NCBI GenBank assembly: GCA_045565015.1
Contig: JBJLGD010000039.1
Location: 1-64,000 of the forward strand
Origin: GCA-2697345 sp045565015
GTDB lineage: Bacteria; Pseudomonadota; Alphaproteobacteria; Rhodobacterales; Rhodobacteraceae
Length of the DNA: 64,000 nucleotides
Reading direction: 5' to 3'
Shown: positions 54,298 to 62,589 of the stretch, in pieces
How the letters are laid out: each line of letters opens with the position of its first letter
Position numbering within the stretch: the first letter of the stretch is position 1
Made by a program: the position numbers and the translations under genes
Notes under the pieces: model-generated
What the model saw: only the letters and a program-made list of their open reading frames with translations
Databases searched by the model: none
Told to the model about the DNA's origin: nothing

Positions 54298-56283
54298 ATG
54301 ACAGATCTTAGAAAAATTATTATAGATGATACAGAAATAGAAGTTGATCCGGCTATGACCCTCATTCAGGCCTGTGAAGAAATCGGTATCGAAATTCCAA
54401 GATTTTGTTATCATGAAAGACTTTCGATAGCGGGAAACTGTAGGATGTGTTTGGTCGAAGTAGTTGGCGGACCTCCCAAGCCGTCTGCAAGCTGCGCAAT
54501 GCAGGTAAAAGATTTAAGATCTGGTCCAAATGGGGAGCTGCCAGCTGTGAAAACAAACTCTCCCATGGTCAAAAAAGCTCGAGAAGGTGTCATGGAATTT
54601 TTGTTAATAAATCATCCTTTAGATTGTCCAATATGTGATCAAGGTGGTGAATGTGATTTACAAGATCAGGCTATGGCATACGGTGTCGATTTCTCGCGTT
54701 ATATAGAGCCTAAAAGAGCAAATATAGATTTGGATTTAGGACCACTTGTCGAGACTCATATGACTAGATGTATTTCTTGCACTCGTTGCGTTAGGTTTAC
54801 TACTGAAGTTGCAGGAGTATCTCAGATGGGGCAAACGGGAAGGGGCGAAGATTCTGAAATTACATCTTATTTAGGCCAAACATTAAAGAGTAACCTGCAA
54901 GGAAATATTATTGATTTATGCCCTGTAGGAGCTCTGGTTTCAAAACCTTATGCTTTCACTGCTCGTCCCTGGGAATTGAGTAAAACAGAGACCATTGATG
55001 TCATGGATTCCTTGTGTGCTAACATACGCGTTGATACAAAAGGAAGAGAGGTGATGAGAATTCTTCCCCGTAATCACGATGGTATTAATGAGGAATGGAT
55101 TTCGGATAAAACTCGATTTGTTTGGGACGGCTTGCGATTGCAGAGGTTGGATGTACCATACATTAGAGAAAACGGAAATTTAAGAAGAGCTACTTGGAAC
55201 GAAGCAATAGACTTAGCAGTAGTTAATATTAAAGATAAAAAGATAGGTGGTATAATCGGCGATCTTACGTCTGTAGAGTCTGCCTTTTCATTGAAAAAAT
55301 TAATCGATAGTTTAAATGGAGTAACAGAATGTCGTGTGGATGGAATAGATTTTCCAATCCACAATAGATCTGCGTATGCAGGTAATGTTTCTATTGAAGA
55401 CTTGGACACTGCAAAAGAAATTATAATTATTGGAGCTGACCCAGTTAATGAGTCCCCAGTTTTAAATGCTCGAATTCGAAAAGCTTGGTTAGACGGTTGT
55501 AAGGTAAGTGTGGTAGGACCACAAATTGAAATGACTTTTGATTATGAATACTTAGGAAACAAGCGTTCAAACATAACGGATATTTCTTGTGATGAAAACA
55601 CTATAGTTATTGTTGGCTTAGGAGCGCTTCAAGATGGAGATTGTGAAGCTATTTTGAATCATTGTATGTCCGTTTCAAAACGTATGTTGGTTTTGCATTC
55701 TGCTGCAGGGAGAGTCGGAGCCTTAGATGTCGGTTGTGCTAGCGAAAAGGGAATTCTTTCATTACTGGAAACTTCCGAAGTTATCTTTAATTTAGGAGTC
55801 GATGAAATAGATATAAATGAAGGACCTTTTGTAATTTATCAGGGTTCGCATGGAGATAGAGGTGCTCATAGAGCAGATATAATTTTTCCCTCAGCAGCAT
55901 ATACGGAGGAAACTGGAATTTTCGTAAACACCGAGGGCCGCCCACAGATGGCAGTAAGAGCAAGTTTTCCTCCAGGAGAAGCGAAAGAGAATTGGGCAAT
56001 TTTACGTGCACTATCTGGAGCTTTAGAAAAACCTTTACCTTTTGACAACATCGAAGCTCTAAGATCAAAACTATTCGAAGAAATACCTTTTTTGGGAGAA
56101 ATAGATATTGTGCCAAAAAATAGTATTTTAGATTTAAAACATCAAAAAATTAAGGATAAAAAAATTAATAATAGGTGTGTTGATTTTTATAAAACGAATC
56201 CAATAGCTCGAGCAAGTCAAGTTATGTCAGAGTTAAGTAACTTGAATGAAACAGAAAAAAAATTAGAAATTGCGGCAGAATAG
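54298..56283 (+). CDS. nuoG: NADH-quinone oxidoreductase subunit G
   Basis: A 661-residue subunit. The N-terminal ferredoxin part holds N1b (CYHERLSIAGNCRMC with a later Cys), N5 with a His ligand (HPLDCPICDQGGECDLQDQ) and N4 (CISCTRCVRFTTEVAG). The remainder is a molybdopterin-enzyme-like fold without bound cofactor (EWISDKTRFVWDGLRLQRLD, YTEETGIFVNTEGRPQ). This is the shorter alphaproteobacterial/mitochondrial form (about 670-700 residues), not the long E. coli type. A 40-base gap to nuoH follows. Confidence 0.96.
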   Translation: MTDLRKIIIDDTEIEVDPAMTLIQACEEIGIEIPRFCYHERLSIAGNCRMCLVEVVGGPPKPSASCAMQVKDLRSGPNGELPAVKTNSPMVKKAREGVMEFLLINHPLDCPICDQGGECDLQDQAMAYGVDFSRYIEPKRANIDLDLGPLVETHMTRCISCTRCVRFTTEVAGVSQMGQTGRGEDSEITSYLGQTLKSNLQGNIIDLCPVGALVSKPYAFTARPWELSKTETIDVMDSLCANIRVDTKGREVMRILPRNHDGINEEWISDKTRFVWDGLRLQRLDVPYIRENGNLRRATWNEAIDLAVVNIKDKKIGGIIGDLTSVESAFSLKKLIDSLNGVTECRVDGIDFPIHNRSAYAGNVSIEDLDTAKEIIIIGADPVNESPVLNARIRKAWLDGCKVSVVGPQIEMTFDYEYLGNKRSNITDISCDENTIVIVGLGALQDGDCEAILNHCMSVSKRMLVLHSAAGRVGALDVGCASEKGILSLLETSEVIFNLGVDEIDINEGPFVIYQGSHGDRGAHRADIIFPSAAYTEETGIFVNTEGRPQMAVRASFPPGEAKENWAILRALSGALEKPLPFDNIEALRSKLFEEIPFLGEIDIVPKNSILDLKHQKIKDKKINNRCVDFYKTNPIARASQVMSELSNLNETEKKLEIAAE

Positions 56284-56323
56284 TCAATGAAAAACTTTGA
56301 AAGAAAATCCATGGTGTGTTGTT

Positions 56324-57361
56324 ATGAGTGATTTCCTAGCAACAACTCCGGGAATATTCATTCTAATAATAGCCCAATGTCTATGTGTTATTGGGTTTGT
56401 AATGATTTCACTACTTTTTTTAGTTTATGGTGATAGAAAAATTTGGGCGGCAGTGCAAATGAGACGGGGCCCAAATGTGGTTGGTGTATGGGGATTACTT
56501 CAATCGGTTGCGGACGCTCTCAAATATGTACTCAAAGAGATCGTTATTCCAGCTGGAGCTGATAAAACTGTTTTCATCATGGCTCCACTATTGAGTTTTG
56601 TTCTGGCAATGATGCTTTGGGCAGTTATTCCATTTAATACCGGCTGGGTTTTAGCAGATATTAACGTTGCGATATTATATGTTTTTGCGATTGGTTCCTT
56701 AGAGGTTTACGGTGTTATCATGGGTGGTTGGGCCTCCAACTCGAAATATCCCTTTTTAGGAGCATTAAGGTCGGCAGCTCAAATGATCTCCTATGAGGTA
56801 TCGATTGGATTAATCATAGTTGGAATCGTAATTTCAACCGGATCGTTAAATTTTTCAGATATAGTTCTTGCTCAAAAAGGTAGTCTGGGTTTCTTTAATT
56901 GGTATTGGCTCCCTCACTTCCCTATGGTGATTTTATTTTTTGTTTCAGCACTTGCTGAAACAAATAGACCACCTTTTGATCTTCCAGAAGCTGAGTCAGA
57001 ATTAGTAGCTGGATATCAAGTGGAATATTCTTCTACCCCATTTTTACTCTTTATGGCAGGAGAGTATATAGCAATATTTTTGATGTGTGCTCTGATCTCA
57101 CTTTTATTTTTTGGAGGTTGGTTATCACCTTTTCCCTTCCTTCCTGACGGTCCTCATTGGATGATTTTAAAAATGGCTTTTTTCTTTTTTATGTTTTCAA
57201 TGGTCAAGGCCGTGGTTCCGAGATATCGATATGATCAACTTATGAGGCTGGGCTGGAAAGTATTCCTACCAATTTCATTGGGTTGGGTAATCCTTGTAGC
57301 ATTCTTTGCACAATTCGGTGTATTAGGTGGATTTTATGCAAGATGGGCAGTGGGAGTGTAA
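56324..57361 (+). CDS. nuoH: NADH-quinone oxidoreductase subunit H
   Basis: A 345-residue membrane subunit (ND1 type) with about eight helices, forming the quinone entry. YGDRKIWAAVQMRRGPNVVGVWGLLQ is the first signature, and ALAETNRPPFDLPEAESELVAGYQVEYSS-type loop the second, with conserved charged residues on the quinone chamber side. ATG at 56324 is preferred over a TTG 27 bases upstream. The nuoI start lies one base after its stop. Confidence 0.96.
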   Translation: MSDFLATTPGIFILIIAQCLCVIGFVMISLLFLVYGDRKIWAAVQMRRGPNVVGVWGLLQSVADALKYVLKEIVIPAGADKTVFIMAPLLSFVLAMMLWAVIPFNTGWVLADINVAILYVFAIGSLEVYGVIMGGWASNSKYPFLGALRSAAQMISYEVSIGLIIVGIVISTGSLNFSDIVLAQKGSLGFFNWYWLPHFPMVILFFVSALAETNRPPFDLPEAESELVAGYQVEYSSTPFLLFMAGEYIAIFLMCALISLLFFGGWLSPFPFLPDGPHWMILKMAFFFFMFSMVKAVVPRYRYDQLMRLGWKVFLPISLGWVILVAFFAQFGVLGGFYARWAVGV

Positions 57362-57362
57362 A

Positions 57363-57854
57363 ATGTCAGTAAGTTTAGCACGAAAAATTAGATACTTTCT
57401 TCTGTTTGATTTTATTAAAGGCTTCGGTTTAGGGATTAGATATTTTTTCTCTCCAAAAGCTACCTTAAATTACCCACATGAAAAAGGTCCTATATCACCG
57501 CGGTTTCGAGGTGAACATGCACTGAGAAGATACCCAAATGGTGAAGAGAGATGTATTGCATGTAAACTATGTGAAGCTGTATGCCCAGCTCAAGCTATTA
57601 CAATAGATGCAGAACCTAGAGATGATGGTTCTAGACGTACAACACGCTATGATATTGACATGACAAAATGTATCTATTGTGGTTTTTGCCAGGAAGCGTG
57701 TCCAGTTGATGCAATCGTTGAGGGTCCTAACTTTGAGTTTGCTACAGAAACTCGAGAAGAGCTTTTTTATGATAAGGACAGGCTACTATCTAACGGTGAT
57801 AGATGGGAAGCTGAGATAGCTCGCAATATTGAACTAGATGCGCCGTATCGATGA
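57363..57854 (+). CDS. nuoI: NADH-quinone oxidoreductase subunit I
   Basis: A 163-residue (23-kDa, TYKY type) subunit that carries clusters N6a and N6b. Two ferredoxin motifs, CIACKLCEAVCPAQAI and CIYCGFCQEACPVDAI, are intact. ATG at 57363 is chosen; upstream frame extension overlaps nuoH and is unlike the family. It ends in the usual alphaproteobacterial tail. The 104-base gap to nuoJ is the largest in the operon. Confidence 0.97.
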   Translation: MSVSLARKIRYFLLFDFIKGFGLGIRYFFSPKATLNYPHEKGPISPRFRGEHALRRYPNGEERCIACKLCEAVCPAQAITIDAEPRDDGSRRTTRYDIDMTKCIYCGFCQEACPVDAIVEGPNFEFATETREELFYDKDRLLSNGDRWEAEIARNIELDAPYR

Positions 57855-57958
57855 TATCTGTCATTCAGAGAAATTGTGTCAATTTAAATCGGAGAAATAG
57901 GTACCAGTGCTGAAAAAAACAAGAATTAAAAAATACTAAAAAAGGAATAGAAAATTTA

Positions 57959-58576
57959 ATGCAATTAGCGGATATATCTTTTTATATTTTTGCGACTATT
58001 GTTGTGAGTGCAGCGTTATTAGTTGTCGTGTCTCGTAACCCTGTCCATTCAGTTTTGTGGTTGATCTTAATGTTTTTAACTTCTGCGGGGTTATTTGTTC
58101 TTCTAGGAGCTGAGTTTGTAGCTATGCTTTTAGTAATTGTTTATGTTGGTGCAGTGGCAGTCTTATTTTTGTTCGTTGTAATGATGTTAGATATAGATTT
58201 CAGTAAATTAAAGAGTGAATTTGCTCGATATATGCCAGTTGCCGGATTAATTTGCGTTGTTTTATTGATGGAGCTTTCGTTAATATTTGGTATCTGGCAG
58301 ACGGCTGAAACCGTCGAGCAAGCGCGAGCGGCTCTCACTCCAGATCCGTCAAGTACACATAATACAATTGCTCTTGGGAAAATAATTTATAGTCAGTATA
58401 TCTATCTTTTTCAGATTGCTGGTCTAATTCTTCTTGTGGCAATGATAGGTGCAATAGTCCTTACTATTAGGCATCGTCCCGACGTTAAACGGCAAGATGT
58501 TTTAAAACAGATCTATCGTGATCCATCGGAACAGTTAGAAATCAAAGATGTCGAGTCAGGTAAAGGTATCCAGTAG
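57959..58576 (+). CDS. nuoJ: NADH-quinone oxidoreductase subunit J
   Basis: A 205-residue membrane subunit (ND6 type) with about five helices. ARNPVHSVLWLILMFL-like start (VSRNPVHSVLW), then AEFVAMLLVIVYVGAVAVLFLFVVMMLD, which is the conserved third-helix region with the pi-bulge. The C-terminal QIAGLILLVAMIGAIVLTIRHR closes the fold. Its stop is one base before the nuoK start. It follows a 104-base non-coding gap. Confidence 0.95.
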   Translation: MQLADISFYIFATIVVSAALLVVVSRNPVHSVLWLILMFLTSAGLFVLLGAEFVAMLLVIVYVGAVAVLFLFVVMMLDIDFSKLKSEFARYMPVAGLICVVLLMELSLIFGIWQTAETVEQARAALTPDPSSTHNTIALGKIIYSQYIYLFQIAGLILLVAMIGAIVLTIRHRPDVKRQDVLKQIYRDPSEQLEIKDVESGKGIQ

Positions 58577-58577
58577 T

Positions 58578-58883
58578 ATGATAGGAGTTGAACATTATTT
58601 ATTTCTTTCGGCTATTTTATTTATAATTGGCATCTTTGGTATTTTTGTTAATAGAAAAAATATAATAATTATATTAATGGCTATTGAGATTATATTGATG
58701 GCCGTAAATATAAATCTTGTTGCATTTTCCAGCTTTATGGGTGATTTGGTCGGGCAAGTATTCACACTGTTTGTTTTAACCGTGGCAGCTGCTGAAGCAG
58801 CTATCGGGCTTGCGATACTTGTTTGCTTTTATCGAAGCCGTGGCTCTATTTTAGTCGATGATGCTAACGTGATGAAGGGTTAA
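58578..58883 (+). CDS. nuoK: NADH-quinone oxidoreductase subunit K
   Basis: A 101-residue membrane subunit (ND4L type) with three helices. Conserved glutamates are in MAIEIILMAVNINLVAF and VLTVAAAEAAIGLAILV, on the proton pathway. ATG at 58578 gives the family start IGVEHYLFLSAILF; the open frame continues upstream through nuoJ. nuoL starts five bases after its stop. Confidence 0.96.
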   Translation: MIGVEHYLFLSAILFIIGIFGIFVNRKNIIIILMAIEIILMAVNINLVAFSSFMGDLVGQVFTLFVLTVAAAEAAIGLAILVCFYRSRGSILVDDANVMKG

Positions 58884-58888
58884 CTAAT

Positions 58889-61033
58889 ATGGAAACTCTG
58901 GTCTTGTTCGCGCCGTTGATAGGGGCACTTATTTGTGGCTTTGGGTGGAAATTTATCGGCGAAAATTCTGCTTGTTGGGTATCAACTGGCTTATTATTTC
59001 TGTCGGCTATTTTATCGTGGATTTTATTCGTAAGTTTTGACGGTGTTACAGTTAATATTAGTATTTTGCGTTGGATAGAAAGTGGGTCATTGTCTACAGA
59101 TTGGGCTATTCGTTTCGATAGGCTTACGGCCATTATGTTTATTGTTATCACAACTGTATCAAGCTTGGTTCACCTTTACAGCTTTGGATATATGCAAAAT
59201 GATATGAATTTTGAAGAAAATGAAAGTTACAGACCAAGATTTTTTGCTTATCTATCATTTTTTACTTTCACTATGCTAGCGCTTGTCTCTGCAAATAACT
59301 TGCTTCAAATGTTTTTTGGTTGGGAAGGCGTTGGGGTGGCATCTTACTTACTCATTGGCTTTTATTATAAAAAATCGTCCGCAAATAGTGCAGCAATTAA
59401 AGCCTTTGTAGTAAACAGAGTTGGTGATTTTGGTTTTTTATTGGGAATTTTTGGGTTATATTTTTTAGTTGAAAGCATTAATTTAACTCAAATTTTTCAA
59501 GCGATTCCTGAAATAGCAGATACAGATGTAAGGTTTCTGTGGAGGGATTGGAACGCAGCAAATTTGATAGCAATACTCCTTTTTCTGGGGGCTATGGGAA
59601 AATCAGCACAGCTATTTCTACATGTATGGCTTCCAGATGCAATGGAAGGTCCAACCCCTGTTTCTGCGTTAATTCATGCGGCAACCATGGTTACAGCTGG
59701 AGTTTTTCTTGTTTGTAGAATGTCACCGTTAATGGAGTTTGCGCCTGCAGCAACAAACCTTGTCGTAATAGTAGGGGCAGCAACTGCATTTTTTGCAGCC
59801 AGTGTAGGGTTGGTTCAGAATGATATAAAGCGGGTTATAGCCTATTCAACGTGTTCACAGCTAGGTTACATGTTTGTTGCTGCAGGCTTGGGAGCGTACT
59901 CGGTGGCAATGTTCCATCTATTAACGCATGCATTTTTTAAAGCAATGTTATTCTTGGGGGCTGGCTCCGTGATACACGCTATGCATCATGAACAAGATAT
60001 GCGAAATTATGGCGGACTACGGAAAAAAATCCCTTATACTTTTTGGGCGATGATGATTGGTACACTTGCAATAACGGGTGTTGGAATTCCTTTAACACAT
60101 TTTGGGTTTGCCGGATTTATTTCGAAAGACGCAATTATAGAGACTGCGTATGGGGCAGGTTCAAACTCTTCATTTTGGATATTAATTACTGCGGCATGCT
60201 TTACTAGTTTTTATAGTTGGAGATTGATGTTTTTGACTTTCTATGGAGTTCCGCGGGGTGATATTAACAAACATGATCACGCGCATGAATCTCCGACTAC
60301 AATGTTATTGCCTTTAGCAGTTTTGGGTGCTGGAGCGATATTCTCAGGAATGATCTTCTTCAAACCTTTCTTTGGAGATCATCATGAGGTTGAGACGTTT
60401 TTTGGAATTTCTCATACCGAAACACATGCATTAAAAAGTAATAACGGCCATACAAAAAACCCTTCGATTGCGGCTAATGCAGAAGTAATAAAAAGTAACA
60501 CGATTAATCATACAGTGCAGGACCCAAATTTCTACGAAAAGCGACAAGCAAAATATAAAGCATTAGCAAAACTGCAAGGTCTTGGTGAAGGTGCGATATT
60601 TATTGGGCCGGATAATCACGTTATTGAAAAGGCCCATCATGTACCAAAATGGGTAAAAGTATCACCTTTCTTAGCAATGATAATTGGATTTGGGATAGCT
60701 TGGATTTTTTATATCAGAGATAAATCCTTACCAAAACGCTTAGCTGATCAACAAAGATATATCTATAAATTTTTATTTAATAAATGGTACTTTGATGAAA
60801 TTTATGAACTCATCTTTATCAAAAGCTCAAAAAAACTTGGGAAAATACTCTGGGTCCGAGGTGATGGGAATATAATAGATGGAACAATAAATGGAATTGC
60901 TTTGTCAATTATCCCTTTCTGCTCACGTATCGCTAGTAAAGTTCAATCCGGATTTATTTTTCACTATGCTTTTGTTATGATTTTAGGTGTTTTAGTTTTA
61001 ATTACTTGGGTTGTAATTGGGATGGGTAATTAA
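58889..61033 (+). CDS. nuoL: NADH-quinone oxidoreductase subunit L
   Basis: A 714-residue antiporter-like subunit (ND5 type) with about 16 helices. Proton-path residues lie in FFGWEGVGVASYLLIGFYY (Glu) and SAQLFLHVWLPDAMEGPTPVSALIHAATMV (Lys/His helix 7-8). The long lateral helix is at the C-terminus. A hydrophilic, His-rich insert at about residues 500-580 (FGDHHEVETFFGISHTETHA onward, and EKAHHVPKW) lies before the last helices, as in other alphaproteobacteria. nuoM follows after two bases. Confidence 0.96.
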   Translation: METLVLFAPLIGALICGFGWKFIGENSACWVSTGLLFLSAILSWILFVSFDGVTVNISILRWIESGSLSTDWAIRFDRLTAIMFIVITTVSSLVHLYSFGYMQNDMNFEENESYRPRFFAYLSFFTFTMLALVSANNLLQMFFGWEGVGVASYLLIGFYYKKSSANSAAIKAFVVNRVGDFGFLLGIFGLYFLVESINLTQIFQAIPEIADTDVRFLWRDWNAANLIAILLFLGAMGKSAQLFLHVWLPDAMEGPTPVSALIHAATMVTAGVFLVCRMSPLMEFAPAATNLVVIVGAATAFFAASVGLVQNDIKRVIAYSTCSQLGYMFVAAGLGAYSVAMFHLLTHAFFKAMLFLGAGSVIHAMHHEQDMRNYGGLRKKIPYTFWAMMIGTLAITGVGIPLTHFGFAGFISKDAIIETAYGAGSNSSFWILITAACFTSFYSWRLMFLTFYGVPRGDINKHDHAHESPTTMLLPLAVLGAGAIFSGMIFFKPFFGDHHEVETFFGISHTETHALKSNNGHTKNPSIAANAEVIKSNTINHTVQDPNFYEKRQAKYKALAKLQGLGEGAIFIGPDNHVIEKAHHVPKWVKVSPFLAMIIGFGIAWIFYIRDKSLPKRLADQQRYIYKFLFNKWYFDEIYELIFIKSSKKLGKILWVRGDGNIIDGTINGIALSIIPFCSRIASKVQSGFIFHYAFVMILGVLVLITWVVIGMGN

Positions 61034-61035
61034 TA

Positions 61036-62580
61036 GTGGAAAATCTTCTAACAATTATGACCTTTATGCCGTTGATAGCGGCGATAATCTTGGCCGTTTT
61101 CCTTAGGGGTGATGACGAGGCTGCGCAGACAAATGCAAAATGGTTGGCTCTAATTGCATCTCTTGCAACATTTTTCACGTCCATATTTTTATATACAGGC
61201 TTTGATCAAACAAGTGTCAATTTCCAGTTTGTTGAAGATAGACAATGGCTTCTAGGCTTAAGATATAAGATGGGCGTTGACGGAGTTTCAATTCTGTTTG
61301 TTTTATTGACAACTTTCTTGATGCCTTTAGTAATAGCAAGCTGCTGGGGAGTCAGTCACAGAGTTAAAGATTATATGGTAGCATTATTAGTTCTTGAAAC
61401 TCTTATGTTAGGTGTTTTTTGTGCTCTAGATTTAATCCTATTTTACCTTTTCTTTGAAGCTGGTTTGATTCCTATGTTTTTAATCATTGGAATATGGGGG
61501 GGTGCCAACAGGATATATGCTTCGTTTAAGTTCTTTTTGTATACTCTTTTGGGGTCAGTACTAATGCTGATCGCGATAATAGCTATGTATATAGATGCTG
61601 GAACTACAGATATTAATGCTCTTTTACAACATAAGTTCAGTTCAAAGTCTGTTGAAATTCTGGGATATAGTATTATCGGTGGAATGCAGACACTGATGTG
61701 GGTCGCTTTTTTTACGAGTTTTGCTGTAAAAATGCCGATGTGGCCGGTTCATACGTGGTTACCTGATGCTCATGTCCAAGCTCCTACCGCTGGTTCGGTA
61801 GTGCTTGCAGCCGTACTTTTGAAGATGGGAGGCTATGGGTTTTTACGCTTTTCTATCCCAATGTTCCCTGTTGCATCTGAATTTTTGAGTCCTTTTGTCC
61901 TTTGGGTCAGCGTAATTGCCATCGTTTATACGTCATTTGTTGCACTCGTTCAAACTGATATGAAAAAATTAATAGCTTATTCCTCTGTTGCTCATATGGG
62001 TTTTGTTACCATGGGAATATTTGCATTGAATCAGCAGGGAATTGATGGTGCTATTTTCCAAATGATTTCACATGGGTTTATATCAGGAGCATTATTTTTA
62101 TGTGTTGGTGTAATTTATGATCGAATGCACACGCGTGAAATCGAGGCATATGGAGGGTTGGTAAATCGAATGCCTGCGTACGCCCTAGTATTTATGTTGT
62201 TTACGATGGCAAATGTTGGGTTGCCTGGAACTTCAGGGTTTGTTGGAGAGTTTTTAACAATTATTGGAGTGTTTAAGGTTAATACCTGGATCGCTTTTTT
62301 TGCTACGACTGGGGTAATATTATCTGCAGCATACGCCTTATGGTTATACCGCAGAGTAGTAATGGGAGATCTTATAAAAGAAAGTCTTAAGACCATATCT
62401 GATATGAATTTACGAGAAAAGCTTATTTTCACCCCTTTAATCATTATGACTATTTTACTTGGATTTTACCCATCTTTAGCATTGGATATTATAGGTCCAA
62501 CTGTTAATGCATTAATAGAAAACTATGAGATGGCAATATTAGAGCAGAAACTTTCTATCTCCAGCTCTGATAGTTATTAA
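61036..62580 (+). CDS. nuoM: NADH-quinone oxidoreductase subunit M
   Basis: A 514-residue antiporter-like subunit (ND4 type) with about 14 helices. LYFLFFEAGLIPMFLIIGIWGG-like start of helix 5 (ILFYLFFEAGLIPMFLIIG) holds the conserved Glu. KMPMWPVHTWLPDAHVQAPTAGSV is the helix 7 Lys segment, and KKLIAYSSVAHMGFVTMG the helix 10. The start is GTG at 61036, two bases after nuoL. Standard length. Confidence 0.96.
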   Translation: MENLLTIMTFMPLIAAIILAVFLRGDDEAAQTNAKWLALIASLATFFTSIFLYTGFDQTSVNFQFVEDRQWLLGLRYKMGVDGVSILFVLLTTFLMPLVIASCWGVSHRVKDYMVALLVLETLMLGVFCALDLILFYLFFEAGLIPMFLIIGIWGGANRIYASFKFFLYTLLGSVLMLIAIIAMYIDAGTTDINALLQHKFSSKSVEILGYSIIGGMQTLMWVAFFTSFAVKMPMWPVHTWLPDAHVQAPTAGSVVLAAVLLKMGGYGFLRFSIPMFPVASEFLSPFVLWVSVIAIVYTSFVALVQTDMKKLIAYSSVAHMGFVTMGIFALNQQGIDGAIFQMISHGFISGALFLCVGVIYDRMHTREIEAYGGLVNRMPAYALVFMLFTMANVGLPGTSGFVGEFLTIIGVFKVNTWIAFFATTGVILSAAYALWLYRRVVMGDLIKESLKTISDMNLREKLIFTPLIIMTILLGFYPSLALDIIGPTVNALIENYEMAILEQKLSISSSDSY

Positions 62581-62589
62581 GGTTTTGAG

